The translations under genes were made by a program, and so were the position numbers. A stretch of DNA of 64,000 nt, from positions 34,913-98,912 of the forward strand of contig NZ_RPEM01000012.1 in assembly GCF_004745575.1 (NCBI RefSeq), given 5' to 3'. Numbering within the stretch: position 1 is the first letter of the stretch; the number at the start of each line of letters is the position of its first letter. Under the pieces are notes generated by a model, which was not told the origin of the DNA, made no database searches, and saw nothing but the letters and a program-made list of their open reading frames with translations. Below are positions 43,339 to 51,931 of the stretch, piece after piece. The stretch is from Pseudotabrizicola sediminis. GTDB taxonomy: Bacteria; Pseudomonadota; Alphaproteobacteria; Rhodobacterales; Rhodobacteraceae.

Positions 43339-44219
43339 GCGCGCGTCTGCAAGCCGGTCTGGCCATCGCCCTGGCCCTTTTTCTGCATGTCGCGCTCTTT
43401 GCCATCCGCACGCCGCAGGCGGGGGCGATGCCTGCCGGGGCAGCGGGCACGGGTCTCGTCTCGCTGCAAGCCGCCGATGCCACGCTGGCAGACCTGATCA
43501 CCGAATGGGACCGCCCGCCCACGCCGGACCCCGAACCGGTGGCCGAACTGACCCCGCCCGTTCGGCCCGACACGTTCGCCCCGCTGACCCCGGTTGCAGA
43601 ACCTGCGCCGCCCCAAATGCCTGCGCCCCAAGCCGTGGCCCTGCCGCAAATGGCCGAGGCCCCGCTGCGCGCTGATGTCAGCCTGCCGCCACCCCCTGAA
43701 CCGAAACCAGAGCTGGAACCGGTGCCCGAGCTACGGCCCAAACCCAGACCGGTTGATCTTGCCAAACCCGACCCCGCGCCAAAGCCAGAGGCCGAGGCAC
43801 CGAAAGCCGCAGCAAAACCCGCTCCCCAAACACCTTCTGCCGGGCAGGCCGCGCAACGCGCCGCAGGCAGCGGCGGCGGGGCGCAGGCCGGTGACAGCGG
43901 CAGCGCACAGGCGGCCACAAGGTCCGCGGCGCAGCAAAACGATCTCAAGGCCAGCTGGGGGGCCACCATCCGGAGCCGGATCGAGCGGCGAAAATCCTAT
44001 CCCACCGCTGCCCGCGGGGCCGCTGGCACCGTCACCGTGCGGCTGACCGTCAGCCGCTCCGGCACGCTTACGGGGGTGGGCATCACCAATTCCTCCGGCA
44101 ATGCGGCGCTCGATCAGGCGGCTGTGCGGGCGGTGCAGTCGGCCCGCTTGCCCGCTGCCCCGGTGGGCCTGACCGATGCCAGCTATTCCTTCAGCTTGCC
44201 AATGACCTTCCAGCGCTGA
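43335..44219 (+). CDS. tonB: TonB energy transducer
   Basis: 294-residue protein with one membrane helix near the N-terminus (LQAGLAIALALFLHVALFAI), a long periplasmic Pro/Glu/Lys-rich linker (about residues 65-165, with PEPKPELEPVPELRPKPRPVD) and a C-terminal TonB domain (ERRKSYPTAARGAAGTVTVRLTVSRSGTLTGVGITNSSGNAALDQAAVRAV). It lacks the usual YPxxA only in detail (SYPTAA is present). It would carry proton-motive energy to outer-membrane receptors for iron and vitamin B12. Start at 43335 is by ATGA overlap with exbD. No TonB-dependent receptor is encoded in the window. Confidence 0.9.
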   Translation: MSARLQAGLAIALALFLHVALFAIRTPQAGAMPAGAAGTGLVSLQAADATLADLITEWDRPPTPDPEPVAELTPPVRPDTFAPLTPVAEPAPPQMPAPQAVALPQMAEAPLRADVSLPPPPEPKPELEPVPELRPKPRPVDLAKPDPAPKPEAEAPKAAAKPAPQTPSAGQAAQRAAGSGGGAQAGDSGSAQAATRSAAQQNDLKASWGATIRSRIERRKSYPTAARGAAGTVTVRLTVSRSGTLTGVGITNSSGNAALDQAAVRAVQSARLPAAPVGLTDASYSFSLPMTFQR

Positions 44220-44277
44220 GCACGCGCGCTTGCCGGAGCCCGCCGCCCCCCTATGTCTGCACAAAGGGGGAAAGATC

Positions 44278-45393
44278 ATGTCCGTCAACACCATGCCGGT
44301 CACCACCGGCGAGGCCGCAGCCGTGCTCTGGCACGGGTGGCAGACGCAAGTGGCAGGCGGCCTCACTGCATCATGGATGCTGCACGGCCGCCCCGGTATC
44401 GGCAAGACCGAGATTGTGCAGGCCCTTGCCACCCGCATCGGTGCTCGGCTGTTCGACCTGCGTCTGACCACGATCGAGCCGCAGGATCTGCGCGGGCTGC
44501 CGTATTACGACCACGCCGCACAACGCACCGTCTGGTATCGCCCCGAAGACCTGCCCGATGATCCTGCCCAGCCTTCGGTTCTGTTTCTGGACGAACTGAC
44601 TGCCGCTCCCCCGGCACTGCAACCCACGGTCTATGGCCTGCTGCAGGAACGTCGGATCGGGCGGCACCTGCTGCCCGACAACTGCTTTGTGGTCGCCGCT
44701 GGCAACGGGCCGGAGGATGGGGCCATCGCCTATGAGATGGGCACCGCCCTGTCCGACCGGCTGATCCACCTGTCGCTGCGCGCCACAGCGCAGGACTGGG
44801 TGGAAAACTACGCCTTGCCACAACGCCTGCACCCCGCCATCCCCGCCTTCCTGCGCGCCCGGCCAGACCTGCTGGAAACCACCGCAGACACTCTGCAACG
44901 TGGCCAGCTGATCGCCTGCACCCCGCGGTCTTGGGCGCGGGTCAGCGCGATTGTGCACTCAGTCCCTGACCGCCGCCTGCGCGACGTGATGATCGCGGGC
45001 ACTGTGGGAGAGGCCCCGGCGGCGGAATTCGCGCTGGTGCTGGCCGATATCGCCGCCAGCGTGAGGGTGGATGAGATGATCGCGGCCCGGCCCGATGATC
45101 GCTGGCCGCTCTATCCTGCATCCTTGCACGGACTGACCGCGCTGACCTATGCGCTGATCGGTGCTGCCGAAGACACCACGATAACCCCTGTCATCGCGTT
45201 GATGGCGGGCGTCGGCCAGCTGCACCACCACCGCGACGACCCCACCCTGCGCGCCCTGCCATTGGCAGAACTTTGCACCCATGGGTTCGAGCTGTTGCTG
45301 CAAAAGGCGTTGGCGCGGGGGTGGGAGGGGGCCTTTGCCGCTTCACCCGACTGGCAGGACTATGCCAAAGCCCGCGCCACGGCTGGGCGGTGA
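44278..45393 (+). CDS. MoxR-type AAA+ ATPase
   Basis: 371-residue ATPase. Walker A is seen in LHGRPGIGKTEIVQAL, Walker B in VLFLDELTAAPPALQPTVY, with sensor-like AAGNGPEDGA and the MoxR-type DLRLTTIEPQDLRGLP. MoxR-family ATPases act as chaperones that mature or assemble a partner complex, usually with a VWA-domain protein. The next gene is exactly such a protein and overlaps its stop by four bases (GTGA). AAAGGGGGAAAG precedes the ATG at 44278; codons upstream to 44230 are not needed. Client unknown. It follows tonB by 58 bases and may be part of the same transcript. Confidence 0.88.
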   Translation: MSVNTMPVTTGEAAAVLWHGWQTQVAGGLTASWMLHGRPGIGKTEIVQALATRIGARLFDLRLTTIEPQDLRGLPYYDHAAQRTVWYRPEDLPDDPAQPSVLFLDELTAAPPALQPTVYGLLQERRIGRHLLPDNCFVVAAGNGPEDGAIAYEMGTALSDRLIHLSLRATAQDWVENYALPQRLHPAIPAFLRARPDLLETTADTLQRGQLIACTPRSWARVSAIVHSVPDRRLRDVMIAGTVGEAPAAEFALVLADIAASVRVDEMIAARPDDRWPLYPASLHGLTALTYALIGAAEDTTITPVIALMAGVGQLHHHRDDPTLRALPLAELCTHGFELLLQKALARGWEGAFAASPDWQDYAKARATAGR

Positions 45394-46682
45394 TACCGTC
45401 AGGCCCCCATTCCGAGCGGGCAAGACCCGCACTGGTGCGGCTGGCCAGTGATGACCCGGCAATGGGGGCGCTTTCCCTATGGTGCGCGCATCGCGATACA
45501 GTGGATGGCCCCCCGGCGCGGACGACCGGCACCATCATCCTCTACGGTCCGGGGTTCGAGACCCTTGCACCGCATGAACAGGCGGGCCTCGCAGCGCACC
45601 ATATTTTGCATGTTGCGCTGCGCCATGGGCCCCGCATGGGTGCAATGGCCGCCCGGCTGGGGCAGGGTTTTGACGAGGCGCTCTACGGTATCGCCGCCGA
45701 TGCGCTGATCAACGATGCCCTGCTGGCCGCCCACTATGCGCTGCCGCGCCCCGCCCTCACCCTGCGCGACCTGCTGGAACAGGCGCTGGGGCTGCCCTAC
45801 ACCGCTGCCTCCCTGACGGAATGGGATGTCGACCGGCTTTACCTGCGCCTGACCGATCCGGGCGAAGGCAAGCGCAAGGGCAAAGGGCCGAAAGGGCAGG
45901 GCGGCGACAGCCCGACGCCCGCCGACCTTGCGCACCAACTGGCGCAGCGCGCGGGCTTCGCCCCCGACCTCGCCCGCGCCACCCCCGATGCCGACAGCCC
46001 CGATAGCACCGATCAGGCCGCGCTCTGGCGTCAGCACTTGACCCGGGCGCTGGAGGCGGGGCGCACGGCCGGGCGCGGCATCGGTGTCTTCGGCCACCGC
46101 CTCGCCGACCTCGCCCCGCCGCGAACACCGTGGGAACATGTGCTGCGCCGCCTGATGATGCGCGCCCTGCTGCCCGGCCTGATGCAGACCCACCACCGCC
46201 CGGCGCGGGACTGGATTGCCGCCGAGGCCCTTGCCCGCAGCACCGGTGCCCCCACCCCCGGTTTCCGCCCTGGCACCCGAAGGTCTGTCGATGTGCCGCG
46301 CGTGGCACTTGCCATCGACGCCTCCGGTTCGGTCGAAGGCCCGCTCTTGCAGCGTTTTTTGTCCGAGGTCACCGGCGTCGCCCGCCGCGTTGCCGCCGAA
46401 ATCCACCTGATCGCCTTTGATGATGCGGTCCGCTGGCAAACCCGGCTGGACCCGGTCCGCTGGCAAAGCCAGATTGGGGGCCTGGACTGGCCGCGCGGCG
46501 GTGGCACCGATTTTGCCCCACCGCTTGCGGCAGCCACGGCGCTGAACGCCTCGGTTGTGGTGGTGCTGACCGATCTTGACGGCCCGTTCGGCCCCCCGCC
46601 GCGCGCCCTGCCGGTGATCTGGGGCCTGCGGGGCGACGCACCCGCGCCGCCTTTCGGTCAGGTTCTGTCCTTGGCCCATTAG
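45390..46682 (+). CDS. VWA-like protein with DUF2201-type metallopeptidase-like N-terminus
   Basis: 430-residue cytosolic protein. The N-terminal half (residues about 40-130) has EQAGLAAHHILHVALRHGPRM, resembling the DUF2201 (putative metallopeptidase) domain with its His cluster. The C-terminal third has a VWA-like MIDAS: VALAIDASGSVEG (DxSxS), LTDLDGPF. The middle is charged and Gly/Lys-rich (GEGKRKGKGPKGQGGD). Start GTG at 45390 overlaps the ATPase stop; the frame extends to 45273 unsupported. The AAA/VWA pair is a recurrent module in bacteria, of unassigned role here. Confidence 0.83.
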   Translation: MIPSGPHSERARPALVRLASDDPAMGALSLWCAHRDTVDGPPARTTGTIILYGPGFETLAPHEQAGLAAHHILHVALRHGPRMGAMAARLGQGFDEALYGIAADALINDALLAAHYALPRPALTLRDLLEQALGLPYTAASLTEWDVDRLYLRLTDPGEGKRKGKGPKGQGGDSPTPADLAHQLAQRAGFAPDLARATPDADSPDSTDQAALWRQHLTRALEAGRTAGRGIGVFGHRLADLAPPRTPWEHVLRRLMMRALLPGLMQTHHRPARDWIAAEALARSTGAPTPGFRPGTRRSVDVPRVALAIDASGSVEGPLLQRFLSEVTGVARRVAAEIHLIAFDDAVRWQTRLDPVRWQSQIGGLDWPRGGGTDFAPPLAAATALNASVVVVLTDLDGPFGPPPRALPVIWGLRGDAPAPPFGQVLSLAH

Positions 46683-46752
46683 GCCGCGCGTTCAAGGGCC
46701 TTGCGGTTTCACCCCGGTCGCGAAAAGGTGTGCCAAAAGGGGAGGAAAGAGC

Positions 46753-47784
46753 ATGCAAGACCCGGAACGGCCCTTGGTGCTGTGCTGCCCGTTGCCGCGC
46801 ACGCTGGAGCTGATTTTCACGCCCGCGCGGCTGGCAGAGTTGCGGGCACGCTACCAGTTGGTTGAAACCACGGATGAAGCGCTGCCGGGCCTGCCCGATG
46901 CGGTGCTGGCGCAGGCGCGCTATATCATCGGGCAGCCACCGCTGGATGCGGGCACCTTGGTGCGGCTGAGCAGCCTGCGCTGTATTTTCAATGTGGAATC
47001 CAACCTGATCAACAACATGCCCTATGATCAGGTGTTTGCGCGCGGCATCCATGTGGTGACCACGGGCGCGGTGTTTGCCGAACCCGTGGCCGAGATCGGG
47101 CTGGGCTTTGCCCTGTCGCTTTTGCGCAACATCCACGGGGCCGATGCCGATTTCCGCGCCGGGCTTGAGGCCTGGGGCGGGGCGGGCAATGCGGGCGCGC
47201 GGCTGCTGACCGGGGCAGATGTCGGGATCATCGGCTTTGGTGATCTGGGCCGGGCCGTTGCGCGGGTGCTGCAGGGTTTTCGCCCCCGGCTGCGTATTCA
47301 CGACCCTTGGCTGCCAGAGGCGCGGATCATCGAGGCGGGGGCAGAGCCCGCATCGCTTGATCAGCTGATGGCGGGGTCTGATGTGGTGTTCGTCACCGCT
47401 GCGGTTACATCAGAAAACCGGGGGTTTCTGGGGGCCGATGCCTTTGCCTCGATGCGGGCAGGCGCGGCCTTCATCCTGCTCAGCCGCGCCGATGTGGTGG
47501 ATTTTCCGGCGCTGATGGCGGCAGTTGCCTCGGGGCACATCCGGGCCGCGTCGGACGTGTTTTCCGACGAGCCGCTGGCCGCCGATCACCCGGTGCGTCG
47601 CCTGCCGGGGTTCCTGTTGTCGGCGCACCGGGCGGGGGCGCTGGATGTGGCATTCCAGCGGATGGGCGAGATGGTCTGGCAGGATCTGGCGCTGCTTGAC
47701 AAGGGTCTGCCGCCCAATCTGTGCAAACGGGCCGAGCGGGAAACCGTGGCCCGCATGCGATCACGCCCGGTGAGCGTGAACTGA
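46753..47784 (+). CDS. D-isomer-specific 2-hydroxyacid dehydrogenase family protein
   Basis: 343-residue NAD(P)-dependent dehydrogenase. The Rossmann motif is ADVGIIGFGDLGRAVARVL; catalytic residues fit Arg in LLSRADVVDFPALM, Glu/Asp in DVFSDEPLAADHPV and His in LLSAHRAGALDVA. The N-terminal lid (LRCIFNVESNLINNMPYDQVFARGIHVVTTG) is typical of formate/phosphoglycerate-dehydrogenase-like proteins. A GGGAGG ribosome site is close upstream. Substrate is not clear; sugar or hydroxypyruvate acids are possible. Length is normal for the group. Confidence 0.9.
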   Translation: MQDPERPLVLCCPLPRTLELIFTPARLAELRARYQLVETTDEALPGLPDAVLAQARYIIGQPPLDAGTLVRLSSLRCIFNVESNLINNMPYDQVFARGIHVVTTGAVFAEPVAEIGLGFALSLLRNIHGADADFRAGLEAWGGAGNAGARLLTGADVGIIGFGDLGRAVARVLQGFRPRLRIHDPWLPEARIIEAGAEPASLDQLMAGSDVVFVTAAVTSENRGFLGADAFASMRAGAAFILLSRADVVDFPALMAAVASGHIRAASDVFSDEPLAADHPVRRLPGFLLSAHRAGALDVAFQRMGEMVWQDLALLDKGLPPNLCKRAERETVARMRSRPVSVN

Positions 47785-47862
47785 GACGACCTGCCGATCT
47801 GGTTGCAAGGCGGGGGCATGGGCGCGTAGAATCGCAGCAAATCCGTAGGGAAGGCCGTTGTC

Positions 47863-49836
47863 ATGCGTTGGGTGATCCGCTCTGTTCTGGCCTTGTCCTT
47901 GCTGGTGTTCCTTGCGGTCGCCGCCGTGGTGATGATCCCATCAGACCGGATCGCGGCCCTCGCAGTCGAGCGCTTTGCCGAAGTGACCGGGCGCCGGCTG
48001 GTGATCGAAGGCGCGGTGCGGCCCACGTTCTTTCCCACGCTTGGGGTGCAGACCGGGCCAGTCACGGTGTCGAATGCCGATTGGGGCGTTGAGGGCGACA
48101 TGCTGCGCGCCGAAGGCCTGAGCATCTCGCTGGATATGGCGGCGCTGATCGGCGGCGATGTCCGGATCACCGGCATTTCGGCGCAGGGCTTGCAACTTGC
48201 CCTGGAACGGGCGCGTGACGGGCGCGAAAACTGGGTGTTCGGCGGCGCAGGCGGTGGCAGCGCAGCACCCGGGATGGCCGGTGAGGGCACGCCGTTCACG
48301 CTAGATCTGGCCAAGGTGACCGATGGTCGCGTTACTTATGTCGATCACGGCTCGGGGCGCAGGGTGGTGCTGACCGCGCTCTCTGGCGAAGCGCGGATAC
48401 CGGATTTTCAGGGACCGGCCGATATCTCTTTTAATGCAATTTTGAATGGTCAGCCCTTCGAGTCCGGTCTGAAAATTGCACAATTCGCACCTTTTCTGGA
48501 TGGCAGGCCGGTCGGGCTTGAGCTGGAGCTTACCACAGGGGACGCCGCCCTCCGGCTTGCGGGGCGCGGGGGGTGGCAGCCCTTTGGCATTGAGGGCGAT
48601 CTGACCGCCACGCTGGGGGACTTGTCTGCCAGTACCCGGCTGGCGGGCGTGGACCGGCCCGCCCTGCCGCCGGGGCTTGGTGCCGGGCGGGTGGATGTGA
48701 CTGGGCAACTGACGCTGACCGATGCGGGGTCGGTGCATCTGCGCGGCGGCGCACTTCGCCTTGATGACAACCGGTTGCGGCTGGATGCCGACCTGACGAC
48801 AGCAGGCGACCGGCCCAACCTGTCGGCGCAGGTGTCTGCTGGGGCCTTGTCTCTGGCGACCGTCATCGGGGGCACTGCGGGCGGCGGCGGGGGCGGCAGG
48901 GCCGCGCCAGACGGCTGGTCAACCGCCCCCATCGACGTCTCGGCACTTGCCCTGATCGATGCCTCGATTGCCCTGACAGCGGACAGCGTCGATCTGGGCA
49001 CGCTGCGGCTGGGCACCACGCGGGTTGTCACCACGATTGACCGCGCCCGTGCCGTGTTCGATCTGCGCCAGATTGCGGCCTATCAGGGCAATGTCAGCGG
49101 GCAGTTCGTGATCAACGGCCGCTCTGGCCTGTCGGTGGGCGGCGATCTGGCGCTGGCCGGTCTGGCGATGCAGCCGCTTTTGTCGGATCTTGGCGATTAT
49201 GACCGGCTGATCGGCACGGGTGACCTGCGGCTGAAATTCCTTGGCGTCGGCGGGTCGGTTGATGCGATCATGCGCAGCCTGTCGGGGTCAGGCAGCCTCA
49301 GCCTCGGCAAAGGCGAATTGCGCGGCCTTGATGTCGCGGGCATGCTGCGCACGCTGGATGCGGGCTATGTCGGCGAAGGGCAGCGGACGATTTTCGACAC
49401 CGTCACCGGAAGTTTCGGAATCGCGAACGGCATCCTTTCAAACAACGATCTCTCTTTCCGCGCGCCATACGTCACCGCCACAGGGAGCGGCGCGGTCAAC
49501 CTTGGTGCGCGCACGCTGGATTACCGCCTGCGGCCCGTGGCCCTTGCGGCGGTCGATGGCACCGGCGGCGTGATGGTGCCCTTGCTGATCACCGGTCCCT
49601 GGGCCAGCCCGCGGTTCCGGCTTGATCTGGAGGCGCTGGCCCGCGAACGCTTTGAGGATCAGGCGAAAGAGGCCGAGGCGCGGGCAAAGGCCGAGCTGGA
49701 GCGCCGGGCCGAGCAAGAGCTGGGCATTCAGCGTCAGGACGGCGAAAGCCTGGAAGACGCCGCGCGCCGCCGCGCGGAGGAAGCAATTAATGCCGAGGCG
49801 GGGCGGCTGTTCCAGCGTTTGCTGGGCGGCAACTGA
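47863..49836 (+). CDS. AsmA-family envelope protein
   Basis: 657-residue protein with one N-terminal membrane anchor (VLALSLLVFLAVAAVVMI), followed by a long beta-rich periplasmic portion: FAEVTGRRLVIEGAVRPTFFPTLGVQTGPVTVSNADWG (AsmA N-terminal motif) and the C-terminal AsmA_2 domain around FRAPYVTATGSGAVNLGARTLDYRLRPVAL and VPLLITGPWASPRFRLD. The tail is a charged coiled coil (FEDQAKEAEARAKAELERR). AsmA-like proteins are lipid-transport bridges between the membranes (compare YhdP, TamB). Ends 2 bases before a strong hairpin; monocistronic. Confidence 0.9.
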   Translation: MRWVIRSVLALSLLVFLAVAAVVMIPSDRIAALAVERFAEVTGRRLVIEGAVRPTFFPTLGVQTGPVTVSNADWGVEGDMLRAEGLSISLDMAALIGGDVRITGISAQGLQLALERARDGRENWVFGGAGGGSAAPGMAGEGTPFTLDLAKVTDGRVTYVDHGSGRRVVLTALSGEARIPDFQGPADISFNAILNGQPFESGLKIAQFAPFLDGRPVGLELELTTGDAALRLAGRGGWQPFGIEGDLTATLGDLSASTRLAGVDRPALPPGLGAGRVDVTGQLTLTDAGSVHLRGGALRLDDNRLRLDADLTTAGDRPNLSAQVSAGALSLATVIGGTAGGGGGGRAAPDGWSTAPIDVSALALIDASIALTADSVDLGTLRLGTTRVVTTIDRARAVFDLRQIAAYQGNVSGQFVINGRSGLSVGGDLALAGLAMQPLLSDLGDYDRLIGTGDLRLKFLGVGGSVDAIMRSLSGSGSLSLGKGELRGLDVAGMLRTLDAGYVGEGQRTIFDTVTGSFGIANGILSNNDLSFRAPYVTATGSGAVNLGARTLDYRLRPVALAAVDGTGGVMVPLLITGPWASPRFRLDLEALARERFEDQAKEAEARAKAELERRAEQELGIQRQDGESLEDAARRRAEEAINAEAGRLFQRLLGGN

Positions 49837-49837
49837 A

Positions 49838-49861
49838 ACAGGCGGCCCGAAGGCCGCCTGT
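49838..49861. terminator. Bidirectional hairpin between asmA and the di-haem peroxidase gene
   Basis: ACAGGCGGCC (49838-49847) pairs perfectly with GGCCGCCTGT (49852-49861) around a CGAA tetraloop. It sits 2 bases after the asmA stop and 18 bases beyond the convergent peroxidase stop, so it could serve both. Confidence 0.75.
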
Positions 49862-49879
49862 ACTGTCATCCGCTGCGGC

Positions 49880-50848
49880 TTACTTCACCTCTGACGAAGG
49901 GCGCGGCGTCTCTGCCGTCTCTGCGGGCAGCACCGGCAGGGTAACCGGCGGCAACGTGCCGGTCAGACTGTCCAGAAACGCCACAAGCTGCACTGTTTCC
50001 TCGGGTGCCAATTGCGCTCCCAGCTGGCTTTCGGCCATGACCTCGACCACAACTGCCAGATCCCAGACCTTGCCCGAATGGAAATAGGGTGCGGTCAGCG
50101 CGACATTGCGCAGTGGCGAGGCGCGGAACACATATTCGTCATCCACCGTGGCGGTGACGGCAAAGCGCCCCTTGTCGCCCGGAGGCAGGATCTCTGCCCC
50201 GGGTTTCTCGATCAGGCCAAAGGGATAGTAACCATGCCCGCCAATGTTGCCCCCCGAGTGGCATGACGAACATCCCTTGTCCATGAACAGGGTCAGCCCG
50301 GCCTTGGCCTTTGCGGTCATCGCGTTGTCGTCACCGTTCAACCAGGCATCGAACGGTGCCGGGGTGATCAGCGTGGCCTCAAACGCCTCGATCGCCTTGG
50401 CCATGTTGTCGAAGTTCACCGGATCGTCCTCACCCGGAAAGGCGTTGCCGAACCATGCCACATATTGCGGCATGGACTTCAGCGTGACCTCCACCTGCTC
50501 GGGCGTATTGGCCATTTCGACACCGGCCTGAATCGGGCCTTTGGCCTGTGCGGCAAGGTCGTCAGCGCGGCCATCCCAGAACTGAGCCTCGTTCAGCACA
50601 GTGGGCGAATTGCGTGGCCCCTTTTGCCAGCCGTGGCCGACACTGGTTTCCATGTTGTCATCGCCGCCGGTCGCAAGATTGTGGCAGGACGCACAGGAAA
50701 ACACGCCCGACGCCGACAGGCGGGGGTCAAAGAACAGCGCTAAAGCTGTCCATTCGCGGTCCATACGCGACACAGGATCGCCCCGCAGGGCTGGGCGATC
50801 CTGTACCGATCCTTGACAGCAGACTGCGGAACGGCGGCGTCTTGTCAT
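49880..50848 (-). CDS. Di-haem cytochrome c peroxidase (CcpA/MauG family) lacking an export signal
   Basis: 322-residue frame encoding the c-type di-haem peroxidase family, which reduces H2O2 in the periplasm. Two haem sites are CASCH (residues 52-56) and CSSCH (193-197); family blocks include FFDPRLSASGVFSC, ETSVGHGWQKGPRNSPTVLN, AQFWDGRADDLAAQAKGPI, KAIEAFEATLITPAPFD and FRASPLRNVALTAPYFHSG. But the N-terminus, MTRRRRSAVCCQGSVQDRPALRG, is not a signal peptide, and the same frame has a TAG at 50867-50869. Homologues have a Sec signal before the RPALRGDPV region. The gene probably lost its true 5' end by frameshift or substitution, so it may be inactive. It lies 131 bases beyond the gcrA stop. 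Confidence 0.8.
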   Translation of the reverse strand: MTRRRRSAVCCQGSVQDRPALRGDPVSRMDREWTALALFFDPRLSASGVFSCASCHNLATGGDDNMETSVGHGWQKGPRNSPTVLNEAQFWDGRADDLAAQAKGPIQAGVEMANTPEQVEVTLKSMPQYVAWFGNAFPGEDDPVNFDNMAKAIEAFEATLITPAPFDAWLNGDDNAMTAKAKAGLTLFMDKGCSSCHSGGNIGGHGYYPFGLIEKPGAEILPPGDKGRFAVTATVDDEYVFRASPLRNVALTAPYFHSGKVWDLAVVVEVMAESQLGAQLAPEETVQLVAFLDSLTGTLPPVTLPVLPAETAETPRPSSEVK

Positions 50849-50979
50849 ATCTGCGGCTTTGGCACCCTAGCCTTGCAGCAACGCTTCCGGCGGGGCTGCG
50901 CGCCGCAGGAACGTCCTGCATCCGGCAAGGGTCCTTGTCTTACGGCAGAGCGGCGAGTTTTGCCCGCCCCGGCCAATGA

Positions 50980-51585
50980 TCAGCGGCGGCGGTCGCGCCG
51001 TGCGCTCATCGGCTGGAAGGCCACGCCGACATGGGCCTCGCAATAGGGTTTTCCGGGCAGGCTGGGCAGGCCGCAGAACCAAAAATCATCGGTGGCCGGG
51101 TCGCCGATCGGCCATTTGCAGGTGCGTTCTGTCAGTTCCATCAGCGTCAGGCGCTTGGCGTGCTTTTCCACCTCGCGTACCGAGGCAAGAACTTCGGGGC
51201 TGATCTCATTGGCGGAAGGCTGCGGCGGCAGCGGCTGGCCCGCCGGGATGATCGCCTTGCGGATCGGCAAGGGCGTCACATTCGACGGGGCAGCAGGCGC
51301 GGCAGCAGGGCGCTCGGGGGCCGGGCGCGGGGCTGCGGCCACCGGTTCGGGCCGCTGCTCGGGCACGGGTCTGGACACGGGTTCGGGCTTGGCCGCCACC
51401 ACGGGTGCCTCTTCCTCGGCCTCATCCTTGCCGCCGCCCACGCGGTTCGACAGGCCCAGACGGTGCACCTTGCCAATCACCGCGTTGCGCGTGACACCGC
51501 CCAGCTCCTTGGCGATCTGGCTGGCCGACTGGCCTTCGGCCCACATCTTCTTGAGCGTTTCAACCCGCTCATCCGTCCAGGACAT
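50980..51585 (-). CDS. gcrA: Cell-cycle regulator GcrA
   Basis: 201-residue transcription factor that partners sigma-70 at promoters methylated by CcrM (GAnTC) and is a cell-cycle master regulator in alphaproteobacteria. The N-terminal DNA-binding part (MSWTDERVETLKKMWAEGQS, then ELGGVTRNAVIGKVHRLGL) and C-terminal sigma-70-binding part (CKWPIGDPATDDFWFCG, PGKPYCEAHVGVAFQP) are both conserved. The central section is Ala/Pro/Glu-rich and disordered. Length is somewhat greater than in Caulobacter because of this linker. Divergent from argD across roughly 350 bases to its ATG. Confidence 0.95.
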   Translation of the reverse strand: MSWTDERVETLKKMWAEGQSASQIAKELGGVTRNAVIGKVHRLGLSNRVGGGKDEAEEEAPVVAAKPEPVSRPVPEQRPEPVAAAPRPAPERPAAAPAAPSNVTPLPIRKAIIPAGQPLPPQPSANEISPEVLASVREVEKHAKRLTLMELTERTCKWPIGDPATDDFWFCGLPSLPGKPYCEAHVGVAFQPMSARRDRRR

Positions 51586-51931
51586 GGTGATCTCCGCTAT
51601 TGGGCTGTCGAATGGTCATCTGCCGCGCATACTAACCGCGACGGCACGGGATACAAGCAGGCAGGGCGAAGATCAAGCGGCCCCGGTCACTCGGCCCGCC
51701 AGTTTTCCGTTTACAGACCGCACATCTTCGCCTATCGACACCAGATGACCAGACGGCACGCCCTTATCCGACGTCCCCGACGCTTCTGAGCGAATGGTTA
51801 CGCATGGCCCGGCGCACAGGGCCATTCCCCAGATTGACACCCCCTGCGGTCCCCCGCTACGGCTTGGCTTCCCCCTTCGTTCAGGGAAGACCCATCGTTC
51901 CGGTTCCGCCAGACCCCGAAAGGCATGTGCC

